IMG/VR virus record: IMGVR_UViG_3300048433_001311
Span: 1-25,973 of that record
Length of the DNA stretch: 25,973 nt
Source of the DNA: a virus
Direction: 5' to 3' (one strand)
Part shown: positions 17,667 to 24,011 of the stretch, one piece after another
How the letters are laid out: each line of letters opens with the position of its first letter
Position numbering within the stretch: the stretch's first letter is position 1
The notes under the pieces: generated by a model
What the model saw: the letters and a program-made list of their open reading frames with translations, nothing else
Database searches by the model: none
What the model was told of the DNA's origin: nothing
Position numbers and translations under genes: made by a program

Positions 17667-17700
17667 TATTGCGGTTTATTTATTTGTATTACGGTTTATT
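17667..17700 (-). promoter_or_regulatory. Direct repeat and A/U-rich leader, candidate gp32 operator
   Basis: Two 14-nt copies with one mismatch (17667-17680 and 17687-17700), 20 nt apart, span the gp59 stop and the gp32 leader. Between them and the ATG the minus strand is almost purely A/T with a run of seven A. T4 gp32 represses its own mRNA at an unstructured A/U-rich leader, so an equivalent role is plausible. Confidence 0.4.
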
Positions 17701-18348
17701 ATTAATACCGACAAACTCTATATTATACTGATTAGGTCTTGATGTAAACAACAAAATGAGTCTCATGCGATATTTGTCTTGGTTTGCAACCATCAGTGGA
17801 ACAATGAATTTTTGGTATTTGCTTAGTGTAAGAAGAGTAGACTCTACGATTCCTAATGGATCTTTAAGTTCACTCCTCAGGCTTTTGATAAAACTTACTA
17901 AATGATCTATAATCACGAAGGTATCAGCTGATATCTTTTGACTCATATAGAGATTAAGTAAGAGGTTATCGTTTTTGTCAGAATTTGGTTTGCAAACTCC
18001 GTCAAAGTCGAGGTTATATTTATAAGCTTCTTTACGTATAATCTTAATTTCTTTTTCAAAATTATAGCTCAGTGCTTGGCGGTGTGCATTTCGTTTTTCA
18101 TGAGTCGCATCATCCATGTCTCCGACCCACACATTGTCGGATATAATGTTATCAACAAAAAAGAGTTTTAACTCATCTTCGTTAGGATATCTGCGTGCGA
18201 TCTTCTCGAAAAAATATCGGTCTTTCCTTCTCTCAAAGGTAGAAGCTTTGACATTTGTTTTAAAGTTGTATTTAAATGCATCATAACTCTCTTGAGTAAA
18301 ATGCAATCCTACAGACCTATAGATGCAATATGCTTTATGACCGTTCAT
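17689..18348 (-). CDS. 59: Replicative helicase loader gp59
   Basis: 219 residues from ATG 18348 (T4 gp59 has 217). A TTG codon just upstream would add one residue, but the ATG overlapping the gp33 stop (TGATG) is the natural choice. Segments typical of gp59 are 'GHKAYCIYRSVGLHFTQESY', 'DAFKYNFKTNVKASTFERRK' and 'DRYFFEKIARRYPNEDELKL'. gp59 binds forked DNA and gp32 and loads the gp41 helicase at origins and recombination intermediates. The order gp33-gp59-gp32 is exactly that of T4, and the genes are contiguous. Helicase gp41 itself is not in the window. Confidence 0.95.
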   Translation of the reverse strand: MNGHKAYCIYRSVGLHFTQESYDAFKYNFKTNVKASTFERRKDRYFFEKIARRYPNEDELKLFFVDNIISDNVWVGDMDDATHEKRNAHRQALSYNFEKEIKIIRKEAYKYNLDFDGVCKPNSDKNDNLLLNLYMSQKISADTFVIIDHLVSFIKSLRSELKDPLGIVESTLLTLSKYQKFIVPLMVANQDKYRMRLILLFTSRPNQYNIEFVGINNKP

Positions 18349-18587
18349 CAAAATAATGTGGATGTGGTACGCTTAATAATATTTCTATTCATGGCCTCAG
18401 CCTCAAGCTTTATCTTAAGTGGACCTTTAACAAGCTTCGCCATGTCTGCAGGATCTATCATGCGCTGCTCACACAGGTGGCATATGGCTTCTGCGTAAGA
18501 CATCTTATCCTTATGAACAAGCATCTCTGTCTGAAGAGTGAGCTCTTCGCGTGTCATCGATATTTTGATTTGTATTTTTTTAGCCAT
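18348..18587 (-). CDS. 33: Late transcription co-activator gp33
   Basis: 79 residues (T4 gp33 has 112). It is all-helical in outlook with 'KMSYAEAICHLCEQRMIDPA' and 'KLVKGPLKIKLEAEAMNRNI', the pattern of gp33 in T4-like phages. gp33 binds the flap of host RNA polymerase beta and links it to the sliding clamp gp45, allowing late transcription with the sigma-like gp55. Its presence agrees with the TATAAATA promoters in this window. The ATG overlaps the stop of the 400-aa gene (TAATG), and its own stop overlaps gp59 (TGATG), so the three are translationally linked. Confidence 0.88.
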   Translation of the reverse strand: MAKKIQIKISMTREELTLQTEMLVHKDKMSYAEAICHLCEQRMIDPADMAKLVKGPLKIKLEAEAMNRNIIKRTTSTLF

Positions 18588-19789
18588 TATATTGTTTTGA
18601 GAATAAGCGTCTGATCGTTTACACGTCCATTAGCAGGTTTGCGCTTAGTCTTCAGTTCATCAATGATCTTATGGCTTCGCTTTTCAGTTTGTGTTACAAT
18701 TGCGTTGAGTATATCGTTTGGTTTCCTGAGCGTCATACTATAACTCCGAGATTCGTCGAAGTTCTTTAACGTAGAACCTTTTACGAATATACCATCTGTA
18801 GAATCGCACTCATACACCGTTAGCTTACGATATTTGATATTGAAGGTATAGACCTTCTTCGACCCAGGGATTTGCACTGGAGATACAGAGGTGACAGCAT
18901 ACTCGTCAGATTCGCTTAGGTAATTCAATGATTTGACTTGCTTATCAGCAGTCTGAACCTTTTTCTTACGTGGCTTACGAGCATTTGTATGTGTAGCTTT
19001 GTACTTCTGCATCTGAGAGATCATCTTATCGAGCTCTTTGATTCGATTACGAATGCCTGCTTTGGTCAGATGTGAATAGCCTTCGACACAATCAGCATCG
19101 CCGTCAACTGCTCCAGAAAGCTCTGATTTTTGGAACTCAAGCCATTCATCAACGTATTTAAGACCTGCAGCTGGAATGGAGTTTTGCTTAAGAGATGCAT
19201 GGAGATTAATACCAGTCACCTTTACTTCGTCATTAATCCAATCATCAAGCATCCAATCAAGATCACGGTTCACAGTTGTCTGTACCTTATTACGTAACCT
19301 TTCTATAGGACTTATGTTCGGTCCTTTAGTAGTTGGCTTGTCATCAGTATCTTCATCAGATACGACTTTAAAACTAGTTAACAATCCATCGATTTCCTTC
19401 TTAACGAAGTCGAAGTCATTATGAAGCTGAGGGTTTGAATACCCCGATTTTCCTTCATAATATTCCATAGCTCCATCACAAGTAGGTAACATACCATTGT
19501 TCATAGCTCTACAGAGTTTGGATGTTGTTACTGAGGGAAGTGTATCACGCAAGCTTTTTACATACTTGACTTGATCCTTCGTGTAACTGTTTTTCTTCAT
19601 CCACTCAAGAGCAAATGCCTTTAGGTCTTTGGCACTTAAGTAGTAGTTATAGAAACCGAACATGCGATTTCGATTTGTCATAAACTTAATGGGGTCCCAG
19701 TTTTCACATCCATCCCATTGAGGTTCTTCGCCAGTGTATTTTGAATCGCAAGCGATAACGCGATTATATTTATCTAGTACTTTAGCCAT
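18587..19789 (-). CDS. Conserved hypothetical protein upstream of gp33
   Basis: 400 residues, function unknown. The N-terminal ~110 residues contain 'WDPIKFMTNRNRMFGFYNYY', 'LSAKDLKAFALEWMKKNSYT' and 'PSVTTSKLCRAMNNGMLPTC', a block I associate with a conserved protein beside gp33 in T4-like marine phages. A Lys/Arg-rich patch (TNARKPRKKKVQTADKQVK, ~residues 268-286) suggests nucleic-acid contact. No enzymatic motif is visible. It is co-directional with the replication genes, starts 4 nt after the 74-aa gene and overlaps gp33, so it belongs to the same transcript and probably to replication or transcription functions. Confidence 0.85.
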   Translation of the reverse strand: MAKVLDKYNRVIACDSKYTGEEPQWDGCENWDPIKFMTNRNRMFGFYNYYLSAKDLKAFALEWMKKNSYTKDQVKYVKSLRDTLPSVTTSKLCRAMNNGMLPTCDGAMEYYEGKSGYSNPQLHNDFDFVKKEIDGLLTSFKVVSDEDTDDKPTTKGPNISPIERLRNKVQTTVNRDLDWMLDDWINDEVKVTGINLHASLKQNSIPAAGLKYVDEWLEFQKSELSGAVDGDADCVEGYSHLTKAGIRNRIKELDKMISQMQKYKATHTNARKPRKKKVQTADKQVKSLNYLSESDEYAVTSVSPVQIPGSKKVYTFNIKYRKLTVYECDSTDGIFVKGSTLKNFDESRSYSMTLRKPNDILNAIVTQTEKRSHKIIDELKTKRKPANGRVNDQTLILKTI

Positions 19790-19793
19790 ATTT

Positions 19794-20018
19794 TTATTCG
19801 CTTAGGTCTACGAGTGAGTCAGCAGTGTATTTTGTCATGAAATCAAATTCTTCTTTGATGTCATCTTCACTTGCACCCTTTGGTGCGAAGTCCACATAAT
19901 CTTCTATAACTGTAGGTTTTGCCTTAGCGAGTCGTCCACGAGCAGGCAGACCTTTTCGTTGCCTGTCGAGACGCTTGACTGTTTTCTTAATGAGCGCGAG
20001 CCTTTGTTTTTCTGTCAT
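19794..20018 (-). CDS. Small conserved-context hypothetical protein (74 aa)
   Basis: 74 residues from ATG 20018. The frame is open further upstream, but that part overlaps the secreted protein gene, and a promoter sits right before this ATG. The first half is very basic ('KKTVKRLDRQRKGLPARGRL'), the second acidic ('DFAPKGASEDDIKEEFDFMT'). This polarity is common in small phage regulators and inhibitors, but no family is recognised. It starts the transcript leading to the 400-aa gene, gp33, gp59 and gp32, four nucleotides before the former. Confidence 0.75.
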   Translation of the reverse strand: MTEKQRLALIKKTVKRLDRQRKGLPARGRLAKAKPTVIEDYVDFAPKGASEDDIKEEFDFMTKYTADSLVDLSE

Positions 20019-20024
20019 AATGTA

Positions 20025-20053
20025 ATAATATATCAATGTTGATGGTTTGTAAA
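20025..20053 (-). promoter_or_regulatory. Sigma70-like promoter for the 74-aa to gp32 operon
   Basis: Minus strand TTTACA (20048-20053), 17-nt spacer, TATTAT (20025-20030). The -10 ends 6 nt before the ATG at 20018, so the transcript would start at about the first codon. Confidence 0.6.
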
Positions 20054-20061
20054 CAATAAAA

Positions 20062-20484
20062 TTAGCGTACGCGTACTCTGCGTGTAATTGTTTTGTAGTA
20101 GCCTGCGCGAACAACGAAAGGATTTCCGTATGCATCGTAATTGTAGATAGGTTGTACCCACACTTGTTCGTAAACAGTTGTGTAAACTGGATGATGAGGA
20201 ATCGGTGACAATATACGATGACCTTGATGTATTCCACCATGATGTACACCGCGTGAATGACCGTATTGGCCACGACGATTTAAAACGCCTGAACTAATGC
20301 CTGTGACAGCTCCAATAAGAGCTCCAGTTTCGCTGTCTCCACTGCCAGTATTGTTACCAATAATAGCTCCGATAATTCCGCCTACAATGCCATCTCGAAG
20401 ACCACTGTCTATATGAGGATTAGCATGAGTTGAAGATGCGAGCAATGCTGCAGCTCCAATGATTGTGATTATTTTTTTATTCAT
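20062..20484 (-). CDS. Secreted glycine-zipper protein (140 aa)
   Basis: 140 residues with a Sec signal peptide ('MNKKIITIIGAAALLASSTH', cleavage likely after THA at ~21). A glycine-zipper 2TM-like segment follows ('GIVGGIIGAIIGNNTGSGDS', 'TGALIGAVTGISSGVL', ~32-67), then a His/Gly-rich and a C-terminal beta-prone part ('YEQVWVQPIYNYDAYGNPFV') ending in basic residues. Such proteins sit in the bacterial periplasm or outer membrane. In a phage it may alter the envelope or block superinfection; that is inference. It has both a sigma70-like promoter and a late-type octamer 5 nt before the ATG, suggesting expression throughout infection. Confidence 0.85.
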   Translation of the reverse strand: MNKKIITIIGAAALLASSTHANPHIDSGLRDGIVGGIIGAIIGNNTGSGDSETGALIGAVTGISSGVLNRRGQYGHSRGVHHGGIHQGHRILSPIPHHPVYTTVYEQVWVQPIYNYDAYGNPFVVRAGYYKTITRRVRVR

Positions 20485-20489
20485 GATTC

Positions 20490-20497
20490 TATTTATT
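20490..20497 (-). promoter_or_regulatory. Variant late promoter (AATAAATA) for the glycine-zipper gene
   Basis: AATAAATAG on the minus strand ends 5 nt before the ATG at 20484, the same geometry as for the structural genes. Confidence 0.5.
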
Positions 20498-20507
20498 TAA
20501 TTTAGAT

Positions 20508-20536
20508 ATTATACCACAGATTTGTGGATTTGTAAA
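20508..20536 (-). promoter_or_regulatory. Strong sigma70-like promoter with palindromic spacer
   Basis: Minus strand TTTACA (20531-20536), 17-nt spacer, TATAAT (20508-20513) with an extended TGG before the -10. The spacer contains the inverted repeat CCACA-AATC-TGTGG (20514-20527), which looks like a repressor operator. It would drive the glycine-zipper gene. Confidence 0.72.
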
Positions 20537-20547
20537 GCATATAATTC

Positions 20548-20799
20548 TTACGAAATTGTGTTACCTTGATTGAGCACTCCTTCTAAGCGACGAGTGAAAG
20601 CCATGTTTTTTACCTCTTCTTGAGGCACCGACTTCAAGCAAACCTCTGCTTTTCCAGAGATGAATACATTGGAACAATCAAGGTATTCCTTTGCTTGCCT
20701 TTTATTGATGTCGATACACTCACCGTTGTGAGTAGTAGTGAGGGTGTACCAAAGGCCGAAACCTCTGTAGTCGATGATGTATTTGATTTTATTATTCAT
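20548..20799 (-). CDS. Hypothetical early protein (83 aa)
   Basis: 83 residues, no family recognised. It begins with basic and aromatic beta-prone sequence ('NNKIKYIIDYRGFGLWYTLT') and has a polar C-terminus; there are three Cys. No signal or membrane segment is seen. It lies alone behind two sigma70-like promoters (20827-20854 and 20977-21005), which is typical of small early phage genes that act on the host. Coding status rests on length, promoter context and the absence of overlap with other genes. Confidence 0.65.
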   Translation of the reverse strand: MNNKIKYIIDYRGFGLWYTLTTTHNGECIDINKRQAKEYLDCSNVFISGKAEVCLKSVPQEEVKNMAFTRRLEGVLNQGNTIS

Positions 20800-20826
20800 A
20801 AGCTTTAGTAGTTGGTTACAGTATTA

Positions 20827-20854
20827 ATTATACCATATTTTCACCAATTGTACA
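20827..20854 (-). promoter_or_regulatory. Sigma70-like promoter, proximal to the 83-aa gene
   Basis: Minus strand TGTACA (20849-20854), 16-nt spacer, TATAAT (20827-20832) preceded by extended TGG. It lies 27 nt before the ATG. Confidence 0.6.
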
Positions 20855-20976
20855 TAGGCATTATACTGTTGACTGCCAACCGCTTATGAATTTTTTCAAA
20901 TCTTCTCTTCAAAAATCACAAAATGTATGATTTGGTTGTTAAAATGGGACATGAGAGATAAGTGATTTCATATATT

Positions 20977-21005
20977 ATTATACCAAAACGGCTTATGGAT
21001 GTACA
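20977..21005 (-). promoter_or_regulatory. Sigma70-like promoter, distal to the 83-aa gene
   Basis: Minus strand TGTACA (21000-21005), 17-nt spacer, TATAAT (20977-20982) with TGG. It shares both hexamers and the TGG with the proximal promoter. The ~120 nt between the two contain no convincing gene. Confidence 0.55.
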
Positions 21006-21016
21006 TGCCAAAATCA

Positions 21017-21024
21017 TATAAATA
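21017..21024 (+). promoter_or_regulatory. T4-type late promoter (TATAAATA) for the GH16 gene
   Basis: TATAAATA ends 5 nt before ATG 21030. An earlier in-frame ATG (21024) overlaps the octamer and would not be fully transcribed, so 21030 is preferred. Confidence 0.7.
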
Positions 21025-21029
21025 TGATA

Positions 21030-22529
21030 ATGATAAGTGATGAGATAAAATACCAATTGGTCGCTCAAGATCGTGGTACTGGGGATTTGGGCGAAGTAGG
21101 TTCATGCGAAGAAATCAATTCTACGTGTGATTGGTCAGAAAAAAATACTGATGCTGCGAGCTATGGAACTTCTACGGTTATAGGTTGCACGTATATTTCA
21201 TCAGATGCGAATGATCCATCAATTATAACCGAAGCTTCTACAACAAATCTCTCTATTACTGGAGAATATGGCTTAGCAACCTTTAACCAAGTTTCTTACA
21301 AATTTAAGGACATCAACCCACCATACGAACTTTTTACTGGAAGTGGTTGGCCTCCACCATTCAAGACCAGACCTCCAGCAGATAATCCTCATTTGCCAAA
21401 TTACCACATGTACGAATTGATCGAAGATCCTCGTACGAATCGAGATGTTACAACAGTAGTTGAGTTTCTTATTGAGTTTGATTTTTCATCTATCGCCACT
21501 CCTCCTACTTCTATTGCACCGAGTGCTTCTACTTATAGCTTATATGTTGATAGTGTAAATGAAAAGGCATACAGAAAGGATAGAATCTCATTTATTCACA
21601 CTGTAAGAAACTATAGTTATGTAAAATTTAGAACAGAATTATTAGATTCTTTATCAGGTGAGTTAATTGGTGGGCAAGATGCAGCTGCAGCAGTCGTAGA
21701 GGATGAGGATTCTACCCCAGTGGAAGGCGCGCTTTACGTTCCGGATGGGTATTCATATGTGTGGGGTGATCTTTTCAATGGTACTGAATTAGACTCGGCC
21801 AACTGGTTTGTTGGTATGCGTGATCCTACATCTGGAGATCTTATTCCTGGAGCTGCCGGTGATTACTTGTTAAATAACAAGTATTCTGGCTATGTCACCG
21901 AGGAAGACTCCTTTGTTTCTGACGGTTCCTTGATTCTGCGTAACCAACAAAGGAGTTATACTGGCACTAGTCCGGCAGGTAATTATGCGTACACATCTGG
22001 TTGGGTGTCATCTATGCATCGTCGCCATTTTAATAAGTGCTATATTGAAGTTCGTGCAAAATTTCCTTCAGGCGACAAGGTTTGGCCAGCGATTTGGATG
22101 GTTGCAGAAGATTTAGTCTGGGGGCCGGAGTGGGACCTATGGGAATATTTCGGCTACCGTGAGGATGTTGGCTATGACAATATGGGTATGCATCTGATGA
22201 CTGGCTATGAACAGCATGGTAATTTGTGGCCTAATCAGGATGCAAGACTTTGGGATGATCAATGGATTAAGCCATTCGACTCTCAGTACGATGCTGATGC
22301 ATGGCATATCTATGGTTGGGAATGGACCGATACTTTTGCACAATGGTCAATTGACGGCAATGTTGTCCACACTCTTCTAAAAAGTGACTCTCGCAGACCT
22401 TCTGCATGGCCAAATGAAGAGATGTATATCATCTTGAATAATGGTCTACGCACCGCTTCACCCAACACCACCACAACTTATCCCAATACACTTGAGATTG
22501 ATTGGATCGAAGTGTATCAGAAACCATAA
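21030..22529 (+). CDS. Virion-type glycoside hydrolase family 16 enzyme with phage N-terminal domain
   Basis: 499 residues. The C-terminal ~270 residues form a GH16 domain (beta-1,3/1,4-glucanase, agarase or carrageenase type): 'YSYVWGDLFNGTELDSANWF' at the start, the catalytic motif E367-W-D369-L-W-E372 (ExDxxE; first Glu nucleophile, second Glu acid/base), the aromatic 'WPAIWMVAEDLVWGPEW', and the end 'YPNTLEIDWIEVYQ'. The N-terminal ~230 residues have no signal peptide and match no enzyme; they are probably a virion-attachment domain. The downstream genes are structural. The GH16 half uses visibly more G+C-rich codons than the N-terminal half, suggesting recent capture. It would cleave host exopolysaccharide or algal glucan/galactan; the substrate cannot be read from sequence. 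Confidence 0.9.
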   Translation: MISDEIKYQLVAQDRGTGDLGEVGSCEEINSTCDWSEKNTDAASYGTSTVIGCTYISSDANDPSIITEASTTNLSITGEYGLATFNQVSYKFKDINPPYELFTGSGWPPPFKTRPPADNPHLPNYHMYELIEDPRTNRDVTTVVEFLIEFDFSSIATPPTSIAPSASTYSLYVDSVNEKAYRKDRISFIHTVRNYSYVKFRTELLDSLSGELIGGQDAAAAVVEDEDSTPVEGALYVPDGYSYVWGDLFNGTELDSANWFVGMRDPTSGDLIPGAAGDYLLNNKYSGYVTEEDSFVSDGSLILRNQQRSYTGTSPAGNYAYTSGWVSSMHRRHFNKCYIEVRAKFPSGDKVWPAIWMVAEDLVWGPEWDLWEYFGYREDVGYDNMGMHLMTGYEQHGNLWPNQDARLWDDQWIKPFDSQYDADAWHIYGWEWTDTFAQWSIDGNVVHTLLKSDSRRPSAWPNEEMYIILNNGLRTASPNTTTTYPNTLEIDWIEVYQKP

Positions 22530-23158
22530 TGAGAATTAGTCCACAGAGTACGCTATCTTCAGTAATTGAATTATCAAATTTTTCTCAGAGTATTACAGCA
22601 ATTGGTGAAGTTGACACCGGTACCACAAATACAGAAATTCCCGTTGGTGTTTTTATTGATCCTACATCAGGTGATCTAAATCTCGGGGTAAATATAACAG
22701 AATCAGATTCATCAGTGAATTTAAGTGGAGTTTATAGTGGAGTATTCGGTACAGAAATTAGACATTTCGAAGATGGAAAAGTTACTGCTGATGAACCTAC
22801 TGACGACCCCAAAGGAATAGGATTTGAAGCATTAAAAGAAAAATATCCTGTACTTCATGAAGAAGGCAAAGTTGTTAAACGAAGCATTACGAATGATGTC
22901 CTTAGTATTCCAACTGATCCATCGCATATTCTATATGCTTATATAGCTAAGCCACCTTTCAGCACAACAGTACAATACAGAGTAACAGTTTATTATAACG
23001 TGTTCAGCACTTCAGTTAATTCAATGACCAGAGAAGAACACGAACAAGGAGTAGTTAGAGATAATATTCGATCATCGACCTTTACCATATCTCAAACTGT
23101 AAATTTTGATGAGTCAGTACCAGCTAATACTATAAAAGCGTATTATCCAAATGCATAA
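22529..23158 (+). CDS. Putative virion structural protein (209 aa)
   Basis: 209 residues from ATG 22529, which overlaps the GH16 stop (TAATG); an upstream in-frame ATG at 22502 lies inside GH16 and is less likely. The sequence is beta-rich ('YAYIAKPPFSTTVQYRVTVY', 'SSTFTISQTVNFDESVPANT') with no signal peptide, which fits a baseplate or fibre component. Coupling to GH16 upstream and PAAR downstream suggests that it helps mount the enzyme or the spike. No family is recognised. The stop TAA is inside the next gene's late promoter. Confidence 0.8.
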   Translation: MRISPQSTLSSVIELSNFSQSITAIGEVDTGTTNTEIPVGVFIDPTSGDLNLGVNITESDSSVNLSGVYSGVFGTEIRHFEDGKVTADEPTDDPKGIGFEALKEKYPVLHEEGKVVKRSITNDVLSIPTDPSHILYAYIAKPPFSTTVQYRVTVYYNVFSTSVNSMTREEHEQGVVRDNIRSSTFTISQTVNFDESVPANTIKAYYPNA

Positions 23159-23161
23159 ATA
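23154..23161 (+). promoter_or_regulatory. Variant late promoter (CATAAATA) for the PAAR gene
   Basis: CATAAATAG ends 5 nt before the ATG at 23167 and contains the stop codon of the 209-aa gene (23156-23158). Confidence 0.5.
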
Positions 23162-23166
23162 GAAAT

Positions 23167-23457
23167 ATGCCACCAGTAACAAGAATAGGAGATGCAGATG
23201 TAAGCCATTGCTCGGGTATGGTAAGAGCAGTAGGTAGTCCAAACGTGTTTACAAATTATATTCCAACATCACGACAAGGTGATGTGAATACAGGACACAA
23301 ATTACCAGCGCCTATATGTCCAAGCCATGCTCAGCCAATTGCTGTTGGTTCAAGCACAGTATTTGTTAATGGAAAAGGTTGTGGAAGAATAGGAGATGCT
23401 ATATCAGGTTGTACATCAGTAGCTGCAGGTTCGCCTAACGTTTTCGCCGGAGGTTAA
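23167..23457 (+). CDS. PAAR-domain spike-tip protein (gp5.4-like)
   Basis: 96 residues, the length of T4 gp5.4 (97). It is a full PAAR-motif protein: 'MPPVTRIGDADVSHCSGMVR', 'GSPNVFTNYIPTSRQGDVNT', 'GSSTVFVNGKGCGRIGDAIS' and 'AAGSPNVFAGG'. The His/Cys positions (H14, C15; C56, H59; C77, C86 region) supply the metal site at the cone tip. PAAR proteins cap the gp5/VgrG needle and sharpen it for membrane piercing. It is separated from gp5 by the rest of the tail genes, but follows the GH16 and 209-aa genes in one unit. Confidence 0.93.
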   Translation: MPPVTRIGDADVSHCSGMVRAVGSPNVFTNYIPTSRQGDVNTGHKLPAPICPSHAQPIAVGSSTVFVNGKGCGRIGDAISGCTSVAAGSPNVFAGG

Positions 23458-23461
23458 TAAA

Positions 23462-23626
23462 ATGAATGGATTAGTTTTAATACTAATATCTTTAGGCTTT
23501 ACAGCAGTGCCGTTGATATGCTTTATATTATATGTATATTTCGAATATCAATTGAATCGTAATCCCAATGATTTACCGTTGTCAAAAGAAGATAAAGAAT
23601 ACTACGATAGTCTTCCTTTAAAATAG
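23462..23626 (+). CDS. Small single-pass membrane protein (54 aa)
   Basis: 54 residues starting 4 nt after the PAAR stop. An N-terminal transmembrane helix ('LVLILISLGFTAVPLICFIL', residues ~4-23, continuing to ~27) is followed by a hydrophilic, acidic cytoplasmic-type tail ('YQLNRNPNDLPLSKEDKEYY'). No family is recognised. Small size, one membrane helix and late position would allow a holin or spanin-accessory role, but nothing specific supports it. Confidence 0.65.
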   Translation: MNGLVLILISLGFTAVPLICFILYVYFEYQLNRNPNDLPLSKEDKEYYDSLPLK

Positions 23627-23634
23627 GAAAATAT

Positions 23635-23664
23635 TATAAATATGCATTGTTGTCACTCGACAAC
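23635..23664 (+). promoter_or_regulatory. Late promoter followed by a 5'-terminal hairpin
   Basis: TATAAATA at 23635-23642. The predicted +1 (about 23648-23649) coincides with the first base of a perfect 6-bp hairpin, GTTGTC-ACTC-GACAAC (23649-23664). The transcript would have a ~44-nt leader with a capped 5' end before the ATG at 23692, unlike the leaderless late genes. Confidence 0.55.
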
Positions 23665-23691
23665 GTTCTTTAACATTCAACCAATAAAACC

Positions 23692-23961
23692 ATGGAATTG
23701 CTAATATACGGCACCGCTTGGCTAACGTTATGTTGTCTTGTCGCTGGAGTCCTTTATGAATTGCATTACCCTAAAAAGGTAGTAAAAGGCGGTTTAAATG
23801 TGGCTTATGAGATCTGTCTGCATAAAGCTGAAGAACAGCAAGTGCTATTGCACAAATGGCTCGAATCAGAAAAAGCTGGCTATGACATCGGTATGGAAAA
23901 AGCTCAAGAATCTTGGGCAAAATACCATAAAGACAATTGGCGTAAAAGTAAAAGTGCTTAA
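23692..23961 (+). CDS. Membrane-anchored small protein (89 aa)
   Basis: 89 residues. Residues ~4-23 form a transmembrane helix ('LLIYGTAWLTLCCLVAGVLY'); the rest is a charged helical domain with 'HKWLESEKAGYDIGMEKAQE' and 'SWAKYHKDNWRKSK'. The 'AGxDIGxExAxxxWxxxHxxxWR' pattern feels like a conserved short bacterial/phage family, but I cannot name it. It is the last gene of the plus block and is followed after 18 nt by a strong terminator. It has its own late promoter and hairpin leader. No clear Shine-Dalgarno is present. Confidence 0.75.
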   Translation: MELLIYGTAWLTLCCLVAGVLYELHYPKKVVKGGLNVAYEICLHKAEEQQVLLHKWLESEKAGYDIGMEKAQESWAKYHKDNWRKSKSA

Positions 23962-23979
23962 TTAAATAGAAAATTAACT

Positions 23980-24010
23980 GAGGCCCATTCGAAAGAGTGG
24001 GCCTCTTTTT
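23980..24010 (+). terminator. Strong rho-independent terminator
   Basis: An 11-bp stem (23980-23990 with 23995-24005, one T-G wobble) closed by a stable C(GAAA)G tetraloop is followed by TTTTT (24006-24010). It ends the plus-strand block and separates it from the convergent beta-barrel gene, whose stop is 2 nt away. Confidence 0.93.
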
Positions 24011-24011
24011 G

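Noticed and set aside
18017-18024. TATAAATA octamer on the minus strand inside gp59
   Set aside because: It lies in coding sequence with no gene start nearby; one or more such octamers are expected by chance at this base composition.
20019-20273. N-terminal extension of the 74-aa protein
   Set aside because: The extension overlaps most of the glycine-zipper gene in another frame and contains the promoter of the 74-aa gene; the ATG at 20018 explains the context better.
21820-22680. Shared heptapeptide DPTSGDL in the GH16 protein and the 209-aa protein
   Set aside because: The surrounding sequences show no further similarity and the DNA differs at several positions, so chance is the simplest explanation.
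23642-23704. 20-codon reading frame beginning inside the late promoter at 23642
   Set aside because: Its ATG overlaps the TATAAATA octamer and would not be transcribed from that promoter; it overlaps the start of the 89-aa gene.
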